From an uncultured Mycoplasmatota bacterium (GTDB lineage: Bacteria; Bacillota_I; Bacilli_A; RF39; UBA660), in NCBI GenBank assembly GCA_947571135.1, contig CANOWY010000004.1, positions 24,746 to 88,745 of the forward strand: a stretch of DNA of 64,000 nt, written 5' to 3'. Below, piece by piece: positions 39,455 through 48,071 of the stretch (the stretch's first letter is position 1; each line of letters starts with the position of its first letter). A model generated the notes under the pieces. That model was given only the letters and a program-made list of their open reading frames with translations. It had not been told where the DNA came from and made no database searches. Position numbers and translations under genes: made by a program.

Positions 39455-39554
39455 ATAAGTTAATATCAAAGAAGGCTATTACTTTATTGCATACTATAAC
39501 AAAAAAATAACGTCAAAGAAAAATTAAATAATATAACATTTTCCAAGAAAATCA

Positions 39555-39630
39555 AAGAAGCAAAAATAAATGCTTCTTTTTGTGTTTTGTGATATACTAA
39601 AGGTGTACTTGATAAGATAAACAAAGATGC
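39555..39630 (+). repeat. Array repeat copy 4
   Basis: Hairpin AAGAAGCA (39555-39562) with TGCTTCTT (39571-39578), then GATATACTAAAGGTGTAC, leading into an Rhs core. Confidence 0.85.
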
Positions 39631-40395
39631 CAATGGCGGATATATAACAGATAGCAACCATATCGCGATAATAAATCCATATCGATATAGAAGTTACTAT
39701 TACGATATAGAAACAGAACTCTATTATCTAAACAGTAGATACTATAATCCAACATGGGGTAGATTTCTTAATGCAGATGGAATTATTAATGCCAACAAAG
39801 ATTTCTTAAGTGACAATTTATATATTTACACAAGTAACAACTATATTACATACCAAGATACAAACGGATATTTTATTGATATATTAAAATCTTCAAGAAA
39901 TTTTCTAAAATCGGTTGCAAAAACTTTAAGTAATCTAATCGGCAAAAAAGCGAATATGCCTGCTTCTTCTGGGATGCTTAATAGTGCACTTGCAGGAACA
40001 AGTCTTAATAACGCAACAATGAACATTGTAACCAATAAAATAAAAAATTCGTCTGAAATGAAAAAAGAAGTAAATAAATGTGTTTCAAATAATAAAAATA
40101 AAAATTACTTTGTATGCGAAGATTATGTGAATGGCTCGACTGGATTTGTTAGTGATAAAGATTTGCATGGTGCAGTACAACACGCAAATTATATAATACA
40201 AGGAATAAAAAACGATTCTACAAATGCTATTGATTTAAATGTAATTGTATATGACATTTATGACTTTGACAAATGGAGATGGTCTTTTAAGTGGTTAGAT
40301 TGGGCAAATAATTTTGGCTTACATATCAAACATTAGGATTATTAACACCATATAACTGGGACATATCATATACTATAACAATTCCAGCAGAATAA
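39593..40395 (+). pseudogene. Start-less, frameshifted Rhs core plus toxin tip (cassette 4)
   Basis: Open from 39593 to TAG 40334-40336 with core ANGGYITDSNHIAIINPYRY and YYLNSRYYNPTWGRFLNADG (Gly of ETG is Glu). The tip has VSDKDLHGAVQ and IYDFDKW and then stops early; in another frame the sequence continues TYQTLGLLTPYNWDISYTI up to 40395, matching the end of cassette 3. A one-base indel near 40322 therefore truncates the tip. The following immunity gene is intact. Confidence 0.7.
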
Positions 40396-40414
40396 ACAAA
40401 AAAGTGAGGCTCTT

Positions 40415-40915
40415 ATGAAAAAGAAAACTAAAAAGAACATATATACCATCATTCTTATTGCACTGGGTATTGTTCTATTTATAAAGTATATATCTAGTGT
40501 TCACTTTATGTATAAAGTAAATTGGAATATTAACATACCTAATCCAAAGAGTGTTGAAACAATATATGAAAATAGTGGGTTTCAATTCGGTCAATATTTA
40601 GATGTGATGCATTATAGTAAAAAAAATATAAATAAATTAATCAAAAGAGACTATTTTAAAAAAATCGAAAAAGAAAACAAAGAATTTTTAGAAAAAAAGT
40701 ATAACGACTTTATTACTATTAACTCTTTTATGAAAGATAATGAAGAACTTCAACAATTATATGATAATACTATTCAACCAAACATTAAATTTAATGAAAA
40801 TAATTATTATGCATTGTTTGAAGAAGGATATTTAAATTCTATTAAATATAATTTAATTATACTTATTATTGACACCGAAAATAATAATATGTATTCTATC
40901 CAATTTTATAGATAA
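40415..40915 (+). CDS. Membrane-anchored immunity-type protein, copy 2
   Basis: 166 residues: basic start MKKKTKKN, a membrane helix (IYTIILIALGIVLFIKYI) and NIPNPKSVETIYENSG, aligned with LPKPKS of the paralogues. GTGAGG precedes the ATG. More diverged than copies 1 and 3. It remains intact beside a broken toxin tip, as expected if loss of immunity is costly while related toxins circulate (inference). Confidence 0.65.
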   Translation: MKKKTKKNIYTIILIALGIVLFIKYISSVHFMYKVNWNINIPNPKSVETIYENSGFQFGQYLDVMHYSKKNINKLIKRDYFKKIEKENKEFLEKKYNDFITINSFMKDNEELQQLYDNTIQPNIKFNENNYYALFEEGYLNSIKYNLIILIIDTENNNMYSIQFYR

Positions 40916-40924
40916 TAATAGAAA

Positions 40925-41002
40925 GAGAAGCAAAAATAAAATGCTTCTTTTTATGTTTTATGATATACTAAAAGTGTACTTGATAAGATAAACAAAGATG
41001 CA
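40925..41002 (+). repeat. Array repeat copy 5
   Basis: GAGAAGCA (40925-40932) with TGCTTCTT (40942-40949), one G-T pair, then the conserved stretch. The Rhs core is lost right after the first codons. Confidence 0.8.
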
Positions 41003-41228
41003 GATAGAACATTACGGTTTTAAATTGTATAAATGGCTATAGGTAGTGCTATACATCGATAGTAGCAAATGGAATTGCTAAACCATAAAAAAATGATTTT
41101 CATTGTTGGCTCCTTTGTCTCTGAAGCAGTCACATCAATTACTAATATCATCCCGACAGGAATTCACATCGTCATATTTGGTTTTTAGATTTATCTTGGG
41201 ATAATAATTAAATAGAAAAGAGTAAAAT
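41003..41228 (+). pseudogene. Decayed toxin region of cassette 5
   Basis: No intact frame. Short stretches such as GSFVSEAVTSITNIIPTG look like the hydrophobic linker that follows Rhs cores. It occupies the place of core plus tip between repeat 5 and the intact gene at 41229. Confidence 0.45.
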
Positions 41229-41963
41229 ATGCAAATAAAAAATATGAATAAAGAAACATATCAAAAACTAATTGATTATATTTTTCAAACTTGTAATATT
41301 TTTGAATTAAAAAAATACACAACGAATCATATACATAGAAATCTTAGAGTCATTAATGTTATCCTAAATAAAAAACCAAAAGATTTAGATATTACTTATA
41401 CTAAAGAATGCCTAGATTGGTTGTATAACAGATTTAAAGAAGATTCTGTTATCTTTAATAAAGGTTATCAAAATCACTATGAAATAAAAGATTCAACCTT
41501 AAAAGAAAAAGAATATAAAAAAAGGGTGGAGGAGAACCGAAAGACAGTAATAGAAAATAGTATTTTTAACTATATTAACGATATTGCAACTAATGATTTT
41601 TTGTTAAGGAATGCTAATCATTTAATATATATTAGGGAAGACATTGAAGTAATAGGTGATTATAAAAATTCTTATTATTATTTTAAAACTGATAATCAAA
41701 TTAAAAAAGAAATCCAAAATATTAACTCTATATATGCTTGGCAAGCACCATATTTCCTTGAAGATATTACTTTTTACAAAAATGGAATATGTTGGCTTTG
41801 GTCAATATCACACGAAGAAAAATGTGAAATAGTTTTTCAAAAAGAGGATAAAGAAGAGTATGAGTATTTAAAATCTATCGGAATAGAATTTTGTGAAAAA
41901 GAATTTACACCTACACCCCAAGAATATCTATATAACTTGAAAGAGTGTTTAAAAGATTTTTAA
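41229..41963 (+). CDS. Orphan immunity-type protein of cassette 5
   Basis: 244 residues, soluble. The C-terminal part APYFLEDITFYKNGICWLWS and EEYEYLKSIGIEF resembles immunity-like proteins with a 'PEDi.FyknG..wl.s..HE' pattern (moderate recall). No toxin remains. A degraded copy of its 3' end (EECLKDFEET) lies at about 43230-43290. The terminator repeat starts at its stop codon. Confidence 0.6.
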   Translation: MQIKNMNKETYQKLIDYIFQTCNIFELKKYTTNHIHRNLRVINVILNKKPKDLDITYTKECLDWLYNRFKEDSVIFNKGYQNHYEIKDSTLKEKEYKKRVEENRKTVIENSIFNYINDIATNDFLLRNANHLIYIREDIEVIGDYKNSYYYFKTDNQIKKEIQNINSIYAWQAPYFLEDITFYKNGICWLWSISHEEKCEIVFQKEDKEEYEYLKSIGIEFCEKEFTPTPQEYLYNLKECLKDF

Positions 41964-42033
41964 GAAGCAAAAATAAAATGCTTCTTTTTATGTTTTATGA
42001 TATACTAAAAGTGTACTTGATAAGATAAACTAG
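41962..42033 (+). repeat. Array repeat copy 6
   Basis: AAGAAGCA (41962-41969) with TGCTTCTT (41979-41986), the conserved stretch, then core codons closed by TAG 42031-42033. Confidence 0.85.
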
Positions 42034-42408
42034 GATTCAACTGGAATTATAGGTACAAGTGAAACTATACTAGGCTATAACTTATATGCTTACTGCGAGA
42101 ATAATCCAGTTGCAAATATCGATGAAACAGTTTTTTTTATTAACATTTTAAAAAGTCCTATTAAAAGATTCAAAAATACATGTGCAGGATTAGCAAGTGC
42201 TGTTGGAAAAACAAATATAGTTGTACGTTTTATTTCTATTGATGATAAATACTGGGCAGATGTTACTGTTTCAGGTACATATGTTTTTGATAAAAAAGAG
42301 GGATTTTCCATTGGAGTTGTATTAAATAATATGGGATTATATTTTCAGAAACAAGATTTATTAGTCCCTTATAAGTGGGATGTAAATTATGCGTTATTAG
42401 TAGAATAA
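42034..42408 (+). pseudogene. Truncated Rhs core and internally deleted toxin tip (cassette 6)
   Basis: Open frame of 124 codons with no start. It begins after the ETGLYY part of the core (GIIGTSETILGYNLYAYCEN), matches cassette 3 through CAGLASAVG, lacks about 60 residues of the tip, and resumes at DDKYWADVTV to end LLVPYKWDVNYALLVE. So it is a deleted relative of cassette 3. Confidence 0.7.
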
Positions 42409-42451
42409 TGATATATACAAAATAAATACAAAAATGAAAGAAGAAAATAAT

Positions 42452-42913
42452 ATGAGAAAATTATTGAAATATGTATTTATAATAATCTTTTTGTTTTTTA
42501 TATTTTTTACATGGTACAACATAAAATTTAGTACAATAAATGTATTAAATATTAATTGCGGTTTGAGTTTGCCTAAACCAAAATCAGTAGATACTATTAT
42601 TCAAGGAGTTTGGCAAGATGATACTGATTTTGATATATTATATTATCAAAAGAAAGACGTAGATAAAATCAAAGAGCAAATAAATAATCATTCTGTGGAA
42701 GAACTTAATCAAAAGTTACTTTTTATGCTTGAAAAAAAAACTTTAGAACAAAGAGAAAAATTAGAAAAATATTTTAATTTTAATGAAGTAGATGAAGAAT
42801 ATTTATATTTTGCTTATTTTCAAAGAGGTCGTATGGGAAGTTTAATCATTTTTGATGAAGCAGACTTAAAATTATATCATTTAAGTGTTTGTGTAAAATG
42901 GACATTAGATTAG
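42452..42913 (+). CDS. Membrane-anchored immunity-type protein, copy 3
   Basis: 153 residues: MRKLLKYVF, a membrane helix (IIIFLFFIFFTWYNI), then GLSLPKPKSVDTIIQG and LIIFDEADLKLYHLS, closely matching copy 1. ATG 42452 is chosen so the membrane helix is N-terminal; ATG 42434 is an alternative. Ribosome-binding site is weak (AGAAG). Confidence 0.62.
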   Translation: MRKLLKYVFIIIFLFFIFFTWYNIKFSTINVLNINCGLSLPKPKSVDTIIQGVWQDDTDFDILYYQKKDVDKIKEQINNHSVEELNQKLLFMLEKKTLEQREKLEKYFNFNEVDEEYLYFAYFQRGRMGSLIIFDEADLKLYHLSVCVKWTLD

Positions 42914-43380
42914 AGAATATCAAGGAGTGTTGTAATGAAACAGCAATCCTTTTTTCTGTTACTTCAAAATTATAGATATAGTAGAAAGAAGTACATTTTG
43001 TATTTATGTTGTAAACTTTAATTATGATGAATTAGGCAGACTAAAAAATCAAAATATCAATAATCAGATTCCAATGGCAATAAAACGTCTCTTATTTTAA
43101 AAAGTATGAAATTATATTATTTACATGGATTGCTATAGTCAGAGAATGAAATTTATTTTAGAACTAACTATACTTATGATATTTCTGAAGTGTAGTAAAA
43201 ACATTAAATAGTATGAGAAGAATACTTATATCACTTAGAAGAGTGTTTAAAAGATTTTGAAGAAACAAAAATAAAATACAATATGAAAATACGCGAAAGA
43301 TATATTATATGGCCTACAAACTTACAAGAACTTTATAATTATAAAATTAGTAAATAAATTTTATTTTTGCTCTCCTAAAT
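42914..43380 (+). pseudogene. Degraded Rhs/YD-repeat and immunity remnants
   Basis: No intact gene. At 43017-43100 a short frame encodes FNYDELGRLKNQNINNQI, a recognisable YD repeat of Rhs proteins; it is the only trace of an Rhs body here. At 43230-43290 a copy of the 41229 gene's end, with a decayed repeat (AAGAAACAAAAATAAAA), is seen. This marks the right end of the array. Confidence 0.55.
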
Positions 43381-44453
43381 TTATTTAAAATATTTTTTAA
43401 CATAATTTCCCAAAAAATAGTTGTATTTTTCTTCGTGATCTATACAATTTGATATTTGGCATTTGGTATTATTGTTTTGTAATTCACTAGATTCTATTAA
43501 AATAGTTTCTTCATATTTTTGATAAAAAATAGTCTGGTGCAAAATATTATAAATCCATCTTTCTGTTGTTTGATTTTCTTGTTTTTCTAACAGAAATATT
43601 TGTAAATCGGCTTCATATAGTAACTTTCCGCTTGAACTTTCTAAAAAATACCTATTTTCTGTTTCTTTTAAAAATTCCTTTTGAATTTTAGAAGGAATAG
43701 GATTTTTTTCTTGTTTCGAAACGTTTATTTTAGCACCATGTTCTTCTTTAAAGAATAAGTGCGTATTGGCATAAAGTTCTTGAACATTTAATTTTATTGT
43801 TTCAATATTTTCTCCTTTATAAATATCGAGATATAGGTTGTGAATAAAGTCATTTCGGTTTTTATAAGTAAAATATTCTTGGTAATTGTTGAATTCTGTA
43901 AGTAATATATTTTCTTCTTTTGTTTTGCATACTATTTGCTTCTCATTGTCTTTTAAATAGTAAATTTCTATAACATCAAAGGTTTGTACAGTCTCTAACA
44001 TATTTAACTTTAAGTAGGCATTTTCATTTGAAAAAATACCTAACATATTTGTAATAGAATAGTTCTCGCTTTCTCCATAAAATTTATAGACATGAAACTT
44101 ATTATAAGTAGAAATAAAATAGTAAAGAAAGATAGAAAAAGAAGGAGAGTAAATACAATCATAATGATAATTCGTTTTTGCTCTTTTTCTTTTAACAAAC
44201 TTATAAAAATGGTATTAATTTTGTGTCGATTGGAAATCCCAAGTCTTTCTCCCGCAACGAGTTCATTCAAACTGATAGAAAAAATTTTACTTAAACGAAT
44301 TAATGAATCATAATCTGGCATACATTGGCCCCGTTCCCATTTACTTATTGCTTGTCTCGTTACAAATAATTCTTCACTTAATTGCTCTTGTGTTAAATTG
44401 ATTTTTTGTCGTTCTAAGGTAATCAATTTTCCTATTTTTTTATAATCTAGCAT
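43381..44453 (-). pseudogene. XRE regulator with membrane segment, split by a frameshift
   Basis: Two overlapping minus-strand frames. The first (44453 to 44040) has an XRE domain (LTQEQLSEELFVTRQAISKW) and a membrane helix (IIIMIVFTLLLFLSFFTIL), then runs into a stop. The second (to 43381) starts at an ATG with no good site, but its frame extends upstream as KFHVYKFYGESENYSITN, which is convincing protein. One gene of about 355 codons was probably split by an indel near 44085-44110. Sequencing error is possible. Confidence 0.6.
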
Positions 44454-44898
44454 AAGAAAGTACCTCTAATTCTTCTTCTAAAAATAAATCTGCAGAAACA
44501 TGATATTTACGACATATATCATATAAAAATGAGGTTTGTATGATTGTTTTTCCTTGTTCATAGGAAGAAATTACAGATTGAGTCGTATGTAACGAGAGAG
44601 CAAATTCTTTTTGGTTATAACCTATATTTTTACGAAATTCTTTCAAATGTTTTCCTAAAAAGGAAGCAGAGTATACAATATCTTCTTGTCTTTTCTTAGA
44701 ATTGCTATTAAGTCCTAAACAATAATCTACTGAATAATGTGTTTTATTTGCTAAGCATAGAAGATGTTTAAAAGGAATCAGTGTTTCTCCTGTTTCCCAT
44801 CTAGCATAATTAGATTTAGAAACCCCTAGAAAGAAAGCCATCTCTCTTTGTGTAAAACTTAAAGTTTCACGAATCAAAATCAAACGTTTTTTATACAT
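44440..44898 (-). CDS. Protein with two XRE-type helix-turn-helix domains
   Basis: 152 residues: first HTH LSFTQREMAFFLGVSKSNYARW (about 10-31), second HTH IGYNQKEFALSLHTTQSVISSY (about 90-111). Probably a DNA-binding repressor. TAGGTGG precedes ATG 44898. Its 3' end overlaps the start of the frameshifted regulator, and it is divergent from the MATE transporter, which it may control (inference). Confidence 0.75.
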   Translation of the reverse strand: MYKKRLILIRETLSFTQREMAFFLGVSKSNYARWETGETLIPFKHLLCLANKTHYSVDYCLGLNSNSKKRQEDIVYSASFLGKHLKEFRKNIGYNQKEFALSLHTTQSVISSYEQGKTIIQTSFLYDICRKYHVSADLFLEEELEVLSYARL

Positions 44899-45009
44899 AA
44901 AAATACCACCTAAAAACATTTTCTCAAAGAAGATTTACGTTTTAAAAAATGTCCCATAATAACGATAAAAATGGTTTGAAAATATAGAAAAATAGTTCTA
45001 AATTACATC

Positions 45010-45038
45010 TTGACTTTTTCTGTTTCTTCCCATAAAAT
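45010..45038 (+). promoter_or_regulatory. Sigma-A promoter of the MATE gene
   Basis: TTGACT (45010-45015), 17-base spacer, TAAAAT (45033-45038), in the intergenic region shared with divergent XRE genes. Confidence 0.7.
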
Positions 45039-45123
45039 GGATAAGGTTCAAAGAAACAGTATTGATTTTTATCAGAAAAAACAATACAAAAATAAGATAG
45101 AAATTAGAAAGTAGGAGAGGAAA

Positions 45124-47130
45124 ATGAAAAATCAAGAAAACATTCTAGGAACAGAAAAGGTACGTAAACTTATCTTGCGTTTTTCTATTCCTTGTATTAT
45201 CTCCATGCTTGTAAATTCACTGTACAACATGGTAGATCAAATATTTATTGGAAGAGGAGTGGGAATGCTTGGAAATGGAGCCACTAATGTAGTATTTCCA
45301 ATATCTGTTATTGCCCTTGCATTTTCTTTAATGTTTGGAGATGGTGCCAGTGCCTATTTAAGTTTAAAGTTAGGAGAAAAGAAAAAGGAAGAAGCAGCAA
45401 AAGGCGTTTTTCATGGTCTTTTACTCTCCACTTTCTTTTCTATACTTTTTACATTAATCACCCTTATCTTTTTGCCACAACTATTAAATCTTTTTGGGTG
45501 TACTGAAGCGTTAAAAGAATATGCAACAAACTATGGGAGAATTATTGCCTTTGGTCTTCCTTTCGTTATGATAGGAACTTCTCTAAATTCCATCATTCGT
45601 TCCGATGGTAGCCCAAAATATTCTATGCTTTCTATGGTAACAGGAGCAGTATTAAACATTATTTTGGATCCAATATTTATTTTTGTTTTTCATATGGGTG
45701 TTGAAGGAGCAGCCATAGCAACAATCCTAAGCCAATTTGTTACATTTGTACTTAATATAGCGTATATAAAAAGATTTAAAACTATTTCTCTAACTAAAGA
45801 AAACATAAAATTCGATTTGAAAATAGCCAAAAAAATAATGGCACTAGGAATTAGTAGTTTTATTACACAGATGAGTATTGTAGTTGTAATCGCTTTAGAA
45901 AATAATTTACTAGGGTTTTATGGCGCATTATCAGAGTATGGTTCTGAAATTCCGATTACTGTTTTAGGAATTGTGATGAAAATAAGTCAAATTTTATATA
46001 GCATTGTCTTAGGAATTGCAATTGGTGCTCAACCTATATTTGGGTATAATTATGGCGCCAAAAAATTAGATCGTGTAAAAGAAGCATTAAAAATTGTTCT
46101 AAGTACTAGTGTTATAATCACTATAATTTCCTTTATTTTATTTCAAACAATTCCAGATAAATTAATCCTAATTTTTGGTAGTGGAGATGCAAACTATATC
46201 TCTTTTGCTTGTTTAACATTCCGTATTTACTTAATGCTTATCATTTGTAACGGTATCCAAATACCAGCAGGAATATTTTTTCAAGCAATTGGAAAAAGTA
46301 GTAAAAGTGCTATATTGTCTTTATCAAGACAAATTCTATTTTTAGTCCCAGCCATGATTTTGTTAAGTAAATTCTTTGGACTTATGGGAATTTTGTATTC
46401 TGGTGCAGTAGCAGATGGACTTGCTTTTTTACTAGCAATTATCTTAATCATGTTGGAAGTAAAGTATATGAATACACAAGATACGAAAGAAAAATATAAA
46501 GAAGAGCCTAGTCGAATACAAAAAGAAAATAAAGAAAAAATGATTATTACGATAGCAAGAGAATATGGTTCAGGTGGAAGATACGTTGGAAAATTAATTG
46601 CAGAAAAACTAGGGATTCCTTTTTATGATAAAGAATTCATTAAAAAGGTAGCAGAAGAAACAGGACTTTCTTACGAATACATTGAAGCCTCTGAACAAAA
46701 AAGAAATAAATTAGATGCCTTTGCAAATGGATATTATGTCGGATTAAATAACGCTGATGCACTATTCTTAAAAGAAACAGAAATTATGAAAAAGTTAGCA
46801 AAAGAAGAATCTTGCGTAATTATTGGACGTTGTGCTGACTTTGCACTAAAAAAAGAAAAAAATATCGTAAAAATATTTATTTATAGCGATATGAAAAATA
46901 AAATCAAAAGAGCCACCAAATACTATGGTCTTTCTAAAGAAAACGCCGAAAAAGAAATCAAGAAAATCAATAAACTTCGTGCTAATCATTATAAATACTA
47001 TACTGGAGAAGTTTGGAACAATTTAGAAAACTATGATATTGTGATTAATAGTGATACATTCGGTGTAGAAAAAACAGCAGAAATGATTGTAGAAATAGAA
47101 AAGAGAAAAATAAAACGTAGTACCCTATGA
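45124..47130 (+). CDS. MATE efflux transporter fused to a cytidylate-kinase-like domain
   Basis: 668 residues. Residues 1-450 are a 12-helix MATE/MOP transporter (FSIPCIISMLVNSLYNMVDQ, IRSDGSPKYSMLSMVTGAVL, IGAQPIFGYNYGAKK). After a charged linker, residues 470-665 form a cytidylate-kinase-like P-loop domain (IITIAREYGSGGRYVGKLIA, IIGRCADFALKKEKN). Such kinase-like domains occur alone or fused to transporters in Bacillota; substrate unknown. AGGAGAGG precedes the ATG. The fusion is continuous with no frameshift. Confidence 0.9.
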   Translation: MKNQENILGTEKVRKLILRFSIPCIISMLVNSLYNMVDQIFIGRGVGMLGNGATNVVFPISVIALAFSLMFGDGASAYLSLKLGEKKKEEAAKGVFHGLLLSTFFSILFTLITLIFLPQLLNLFGCTEALKEYATNYGRIIAFGLPFVMIGTSLNSIIRSDGSPKYSMLSMVTGAVLNIILDPIFIFVFHMGVEGAAIATILSQFVTFVLNIAYIKRFKTISLTKENIKFDLKIAKKIMALGISSFITQMSIVVVIALENNLLGFYGALSEYGSEIPITVLGIVMKISQILYSIVLGIAIGAQPIFGYNYGAKKLDRVKEALKIVLSTSVIITIISFILFQTIPDKLILIFGSGDANYISFACLTFRIYLMLIICNGIQIPAGIFFQAIGKSSKSAILSLSRQILFLVPAMILLSKFFGLMGILYSGAVADGLAFLLAIILIMLEVKYMNTQDTKEKYKEEPSRIQKENKEKMIITIAREYGSGGRYVGKLIAEKLGIPFYDKEFIKKVAEETGLSYEYIEASEQKRNKLDAFANGYYVGLNNADALFLKETEIMKKLAKEESCVIIGRCADFALKKEKNIVKIFIYSDMKNKIKRATKYYGLSKENAEKEIKKINKLRANHYKYYTGEVWNNLENYDIVINSDTFGVEKTAEMIVEIEKRKIKRSTL

Positions 47131-47145
47131 ATTTCCATTCATAGG
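47124..47145 (+). terminator. Hairpin at the end of the MATE gene
   Basis: CCTATGAAT (47124-47132), TTCC loop, ATTCATAGG (47137-47145): a perfect 9-bp stem overlapping the stop codon. It lacks a T run, so it may stabilise mRNA or be a weak terminator. Confidence 0.5.
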
Positions 47146-47193
47146 ATAGTTCAAAGAGATTTTATTTAAATCTTGGCGCAAAAAACATAAGAA

Positions 47194-47221
47194 TTGACAT
47201 TTCATGTCTTTATAATATAAT
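47194..47221 (+). promoter_or_regulatory. Strong sigma-A promoter for the lipoprotein gene
   Basis: Perfect TTGACA (47194-47199), 16-base spacer, TATAAT (47216-47221). Confidence 0.75.
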
Positions 47222-47245
47222 AATCGTCGAAAAGAGGACAAGTTT

Positions 47246-47842
47246 ATGAAAACTAAAAGGAAATTCCAAACTCATTTAACGGCATTTGGTCTAAGTGCCA
47301 CCTTAGCACTACTAAATGGTTGCGGAGAAAAAGAATTTGATAAAACGATTTCTTTAGGGAGTGATTTAGGAAATTCTGAACTATTTTATGAGGAAAATAC
47401 AATAAGTGGAACGATATCGTATTCTAATTTAGAACAGGGTTATTTAAAAATCGTAACCCTTTCTTATAAAGGAAAAGAATTAGAACCAAAACTAATGGCA
47501 ATTCACCTTGATAAATATCGTCCTATGAGAGGGGGGGGAGGATACGATACTTTAAATTATATTGATCTAGATACAGGTGTAACATTACTATCTTATCTTT
47601 ATCCAAATTATTATGATGAAAATGAAACCCCAGAAATAATTGTAGGTGATAATTTCAAAATTGTGAAAGAAACAAATTTCTTTGATTTTATTGTAGAGGA
47701 AAATTGGTATCAAGAGGAATACGATGTAAATGAACTTATAGAGTTTTATAATAGTAAGACAAATGATTTCACTTTAATTCCAAAATTAAGACAAAACATT
47801 TCATTGACTTCAACAAAAAATCGTAATAAAATAAACCTATAA
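47246..47842 (+). CDS. Hypothetical lipoprotein
   Basis: 198 residues. Signal peptide MKTKRKFQTHLTAFGLSATL and lipobox LLNGC, with the acylated Cys at about residue 26. The mature part contains PMRGGGGYDTLNYIDLDTG and no known domain. The Gly run is encoded partly by eight consecutive Gs (47531-47538), unusual in this AT-rich sequence. AGAGGACA precedes the ATG. Confidence 0.7.
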   Translation: MKTKRKFQTHLTAFGLSATLALLNGCGEKEFDKTISLGSDLGNSELFYEENTISGTISYSNLEQGYLKIVTLSYKGKELEPKLMAIHLDKYRPMRGGGGYDTLNYIDLDTGVTLLSYLYPNYYDENETPEIIVGDNFKIVKETNFFDFIVEENWYQEEYDVNELIEFYNSKTNDFTLIPKLRQNISLTSTKNRNKINL

Positions 47843-47859
47843 ATAAATTTTCTATGAAA

Positions 47860-48050
47860 AAGAAAAAGTAAGAAAACAAATTCTTTCAAGAGAAGGCTAA
47901 AATGCTGGAAATGCCTAAAGAATTTCTTCTGAAATAGACAACTTTTTACACATAGAAACGCATATTTTTGCGATAAAGTTTTAAGAGTACCTAGTAAAGT
48001 AAGGTGGCACCGCGGAAATTTTTCGTCCTTACGATACTTAGGTTTTTTTA
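47860..48050 (+). promoter_or_regulatory. T-box riboswitch upstream of hisS
   Basis: The T-box core AAGGTGGCACCGCGG is at 48001-48015, inside an antiterminator/terminator region: CCTAGTA..GTAAGG (from 47990) pairs with CCTTAC..TACTTAGG (to 48042), followed by Ts. Stem I is AAAAAGT (47863-47869) with ACTTTTT (47941-47947) and, above an internal loop, AAATTCTTT (47878-47886) with AAAGAATTT (47917-47925). CGCA/TGCG near 47959-47972 is stem III. The specifier candidate is GAC (47937-47939) followed by A, which would read tRNA-Asp; this is an inference. Confidence 0.9.
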
Positions 48051-48071
48051 TTTTTAAGGAGGAATTAAAAA

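Noticed and set aside
35916..42033. CRISPR array suggested by regularly repeated units
   Set aside because: Repeats are about 75 bp, 1 kb apart, contain a terminator and Rhs codons, and there are no spacers or cas genes.
42090..42311. Minus-strand frame of 73 codons in cassette 6
   Set aside because: Shadow of the Rhs-tip fragment on the plus strand.
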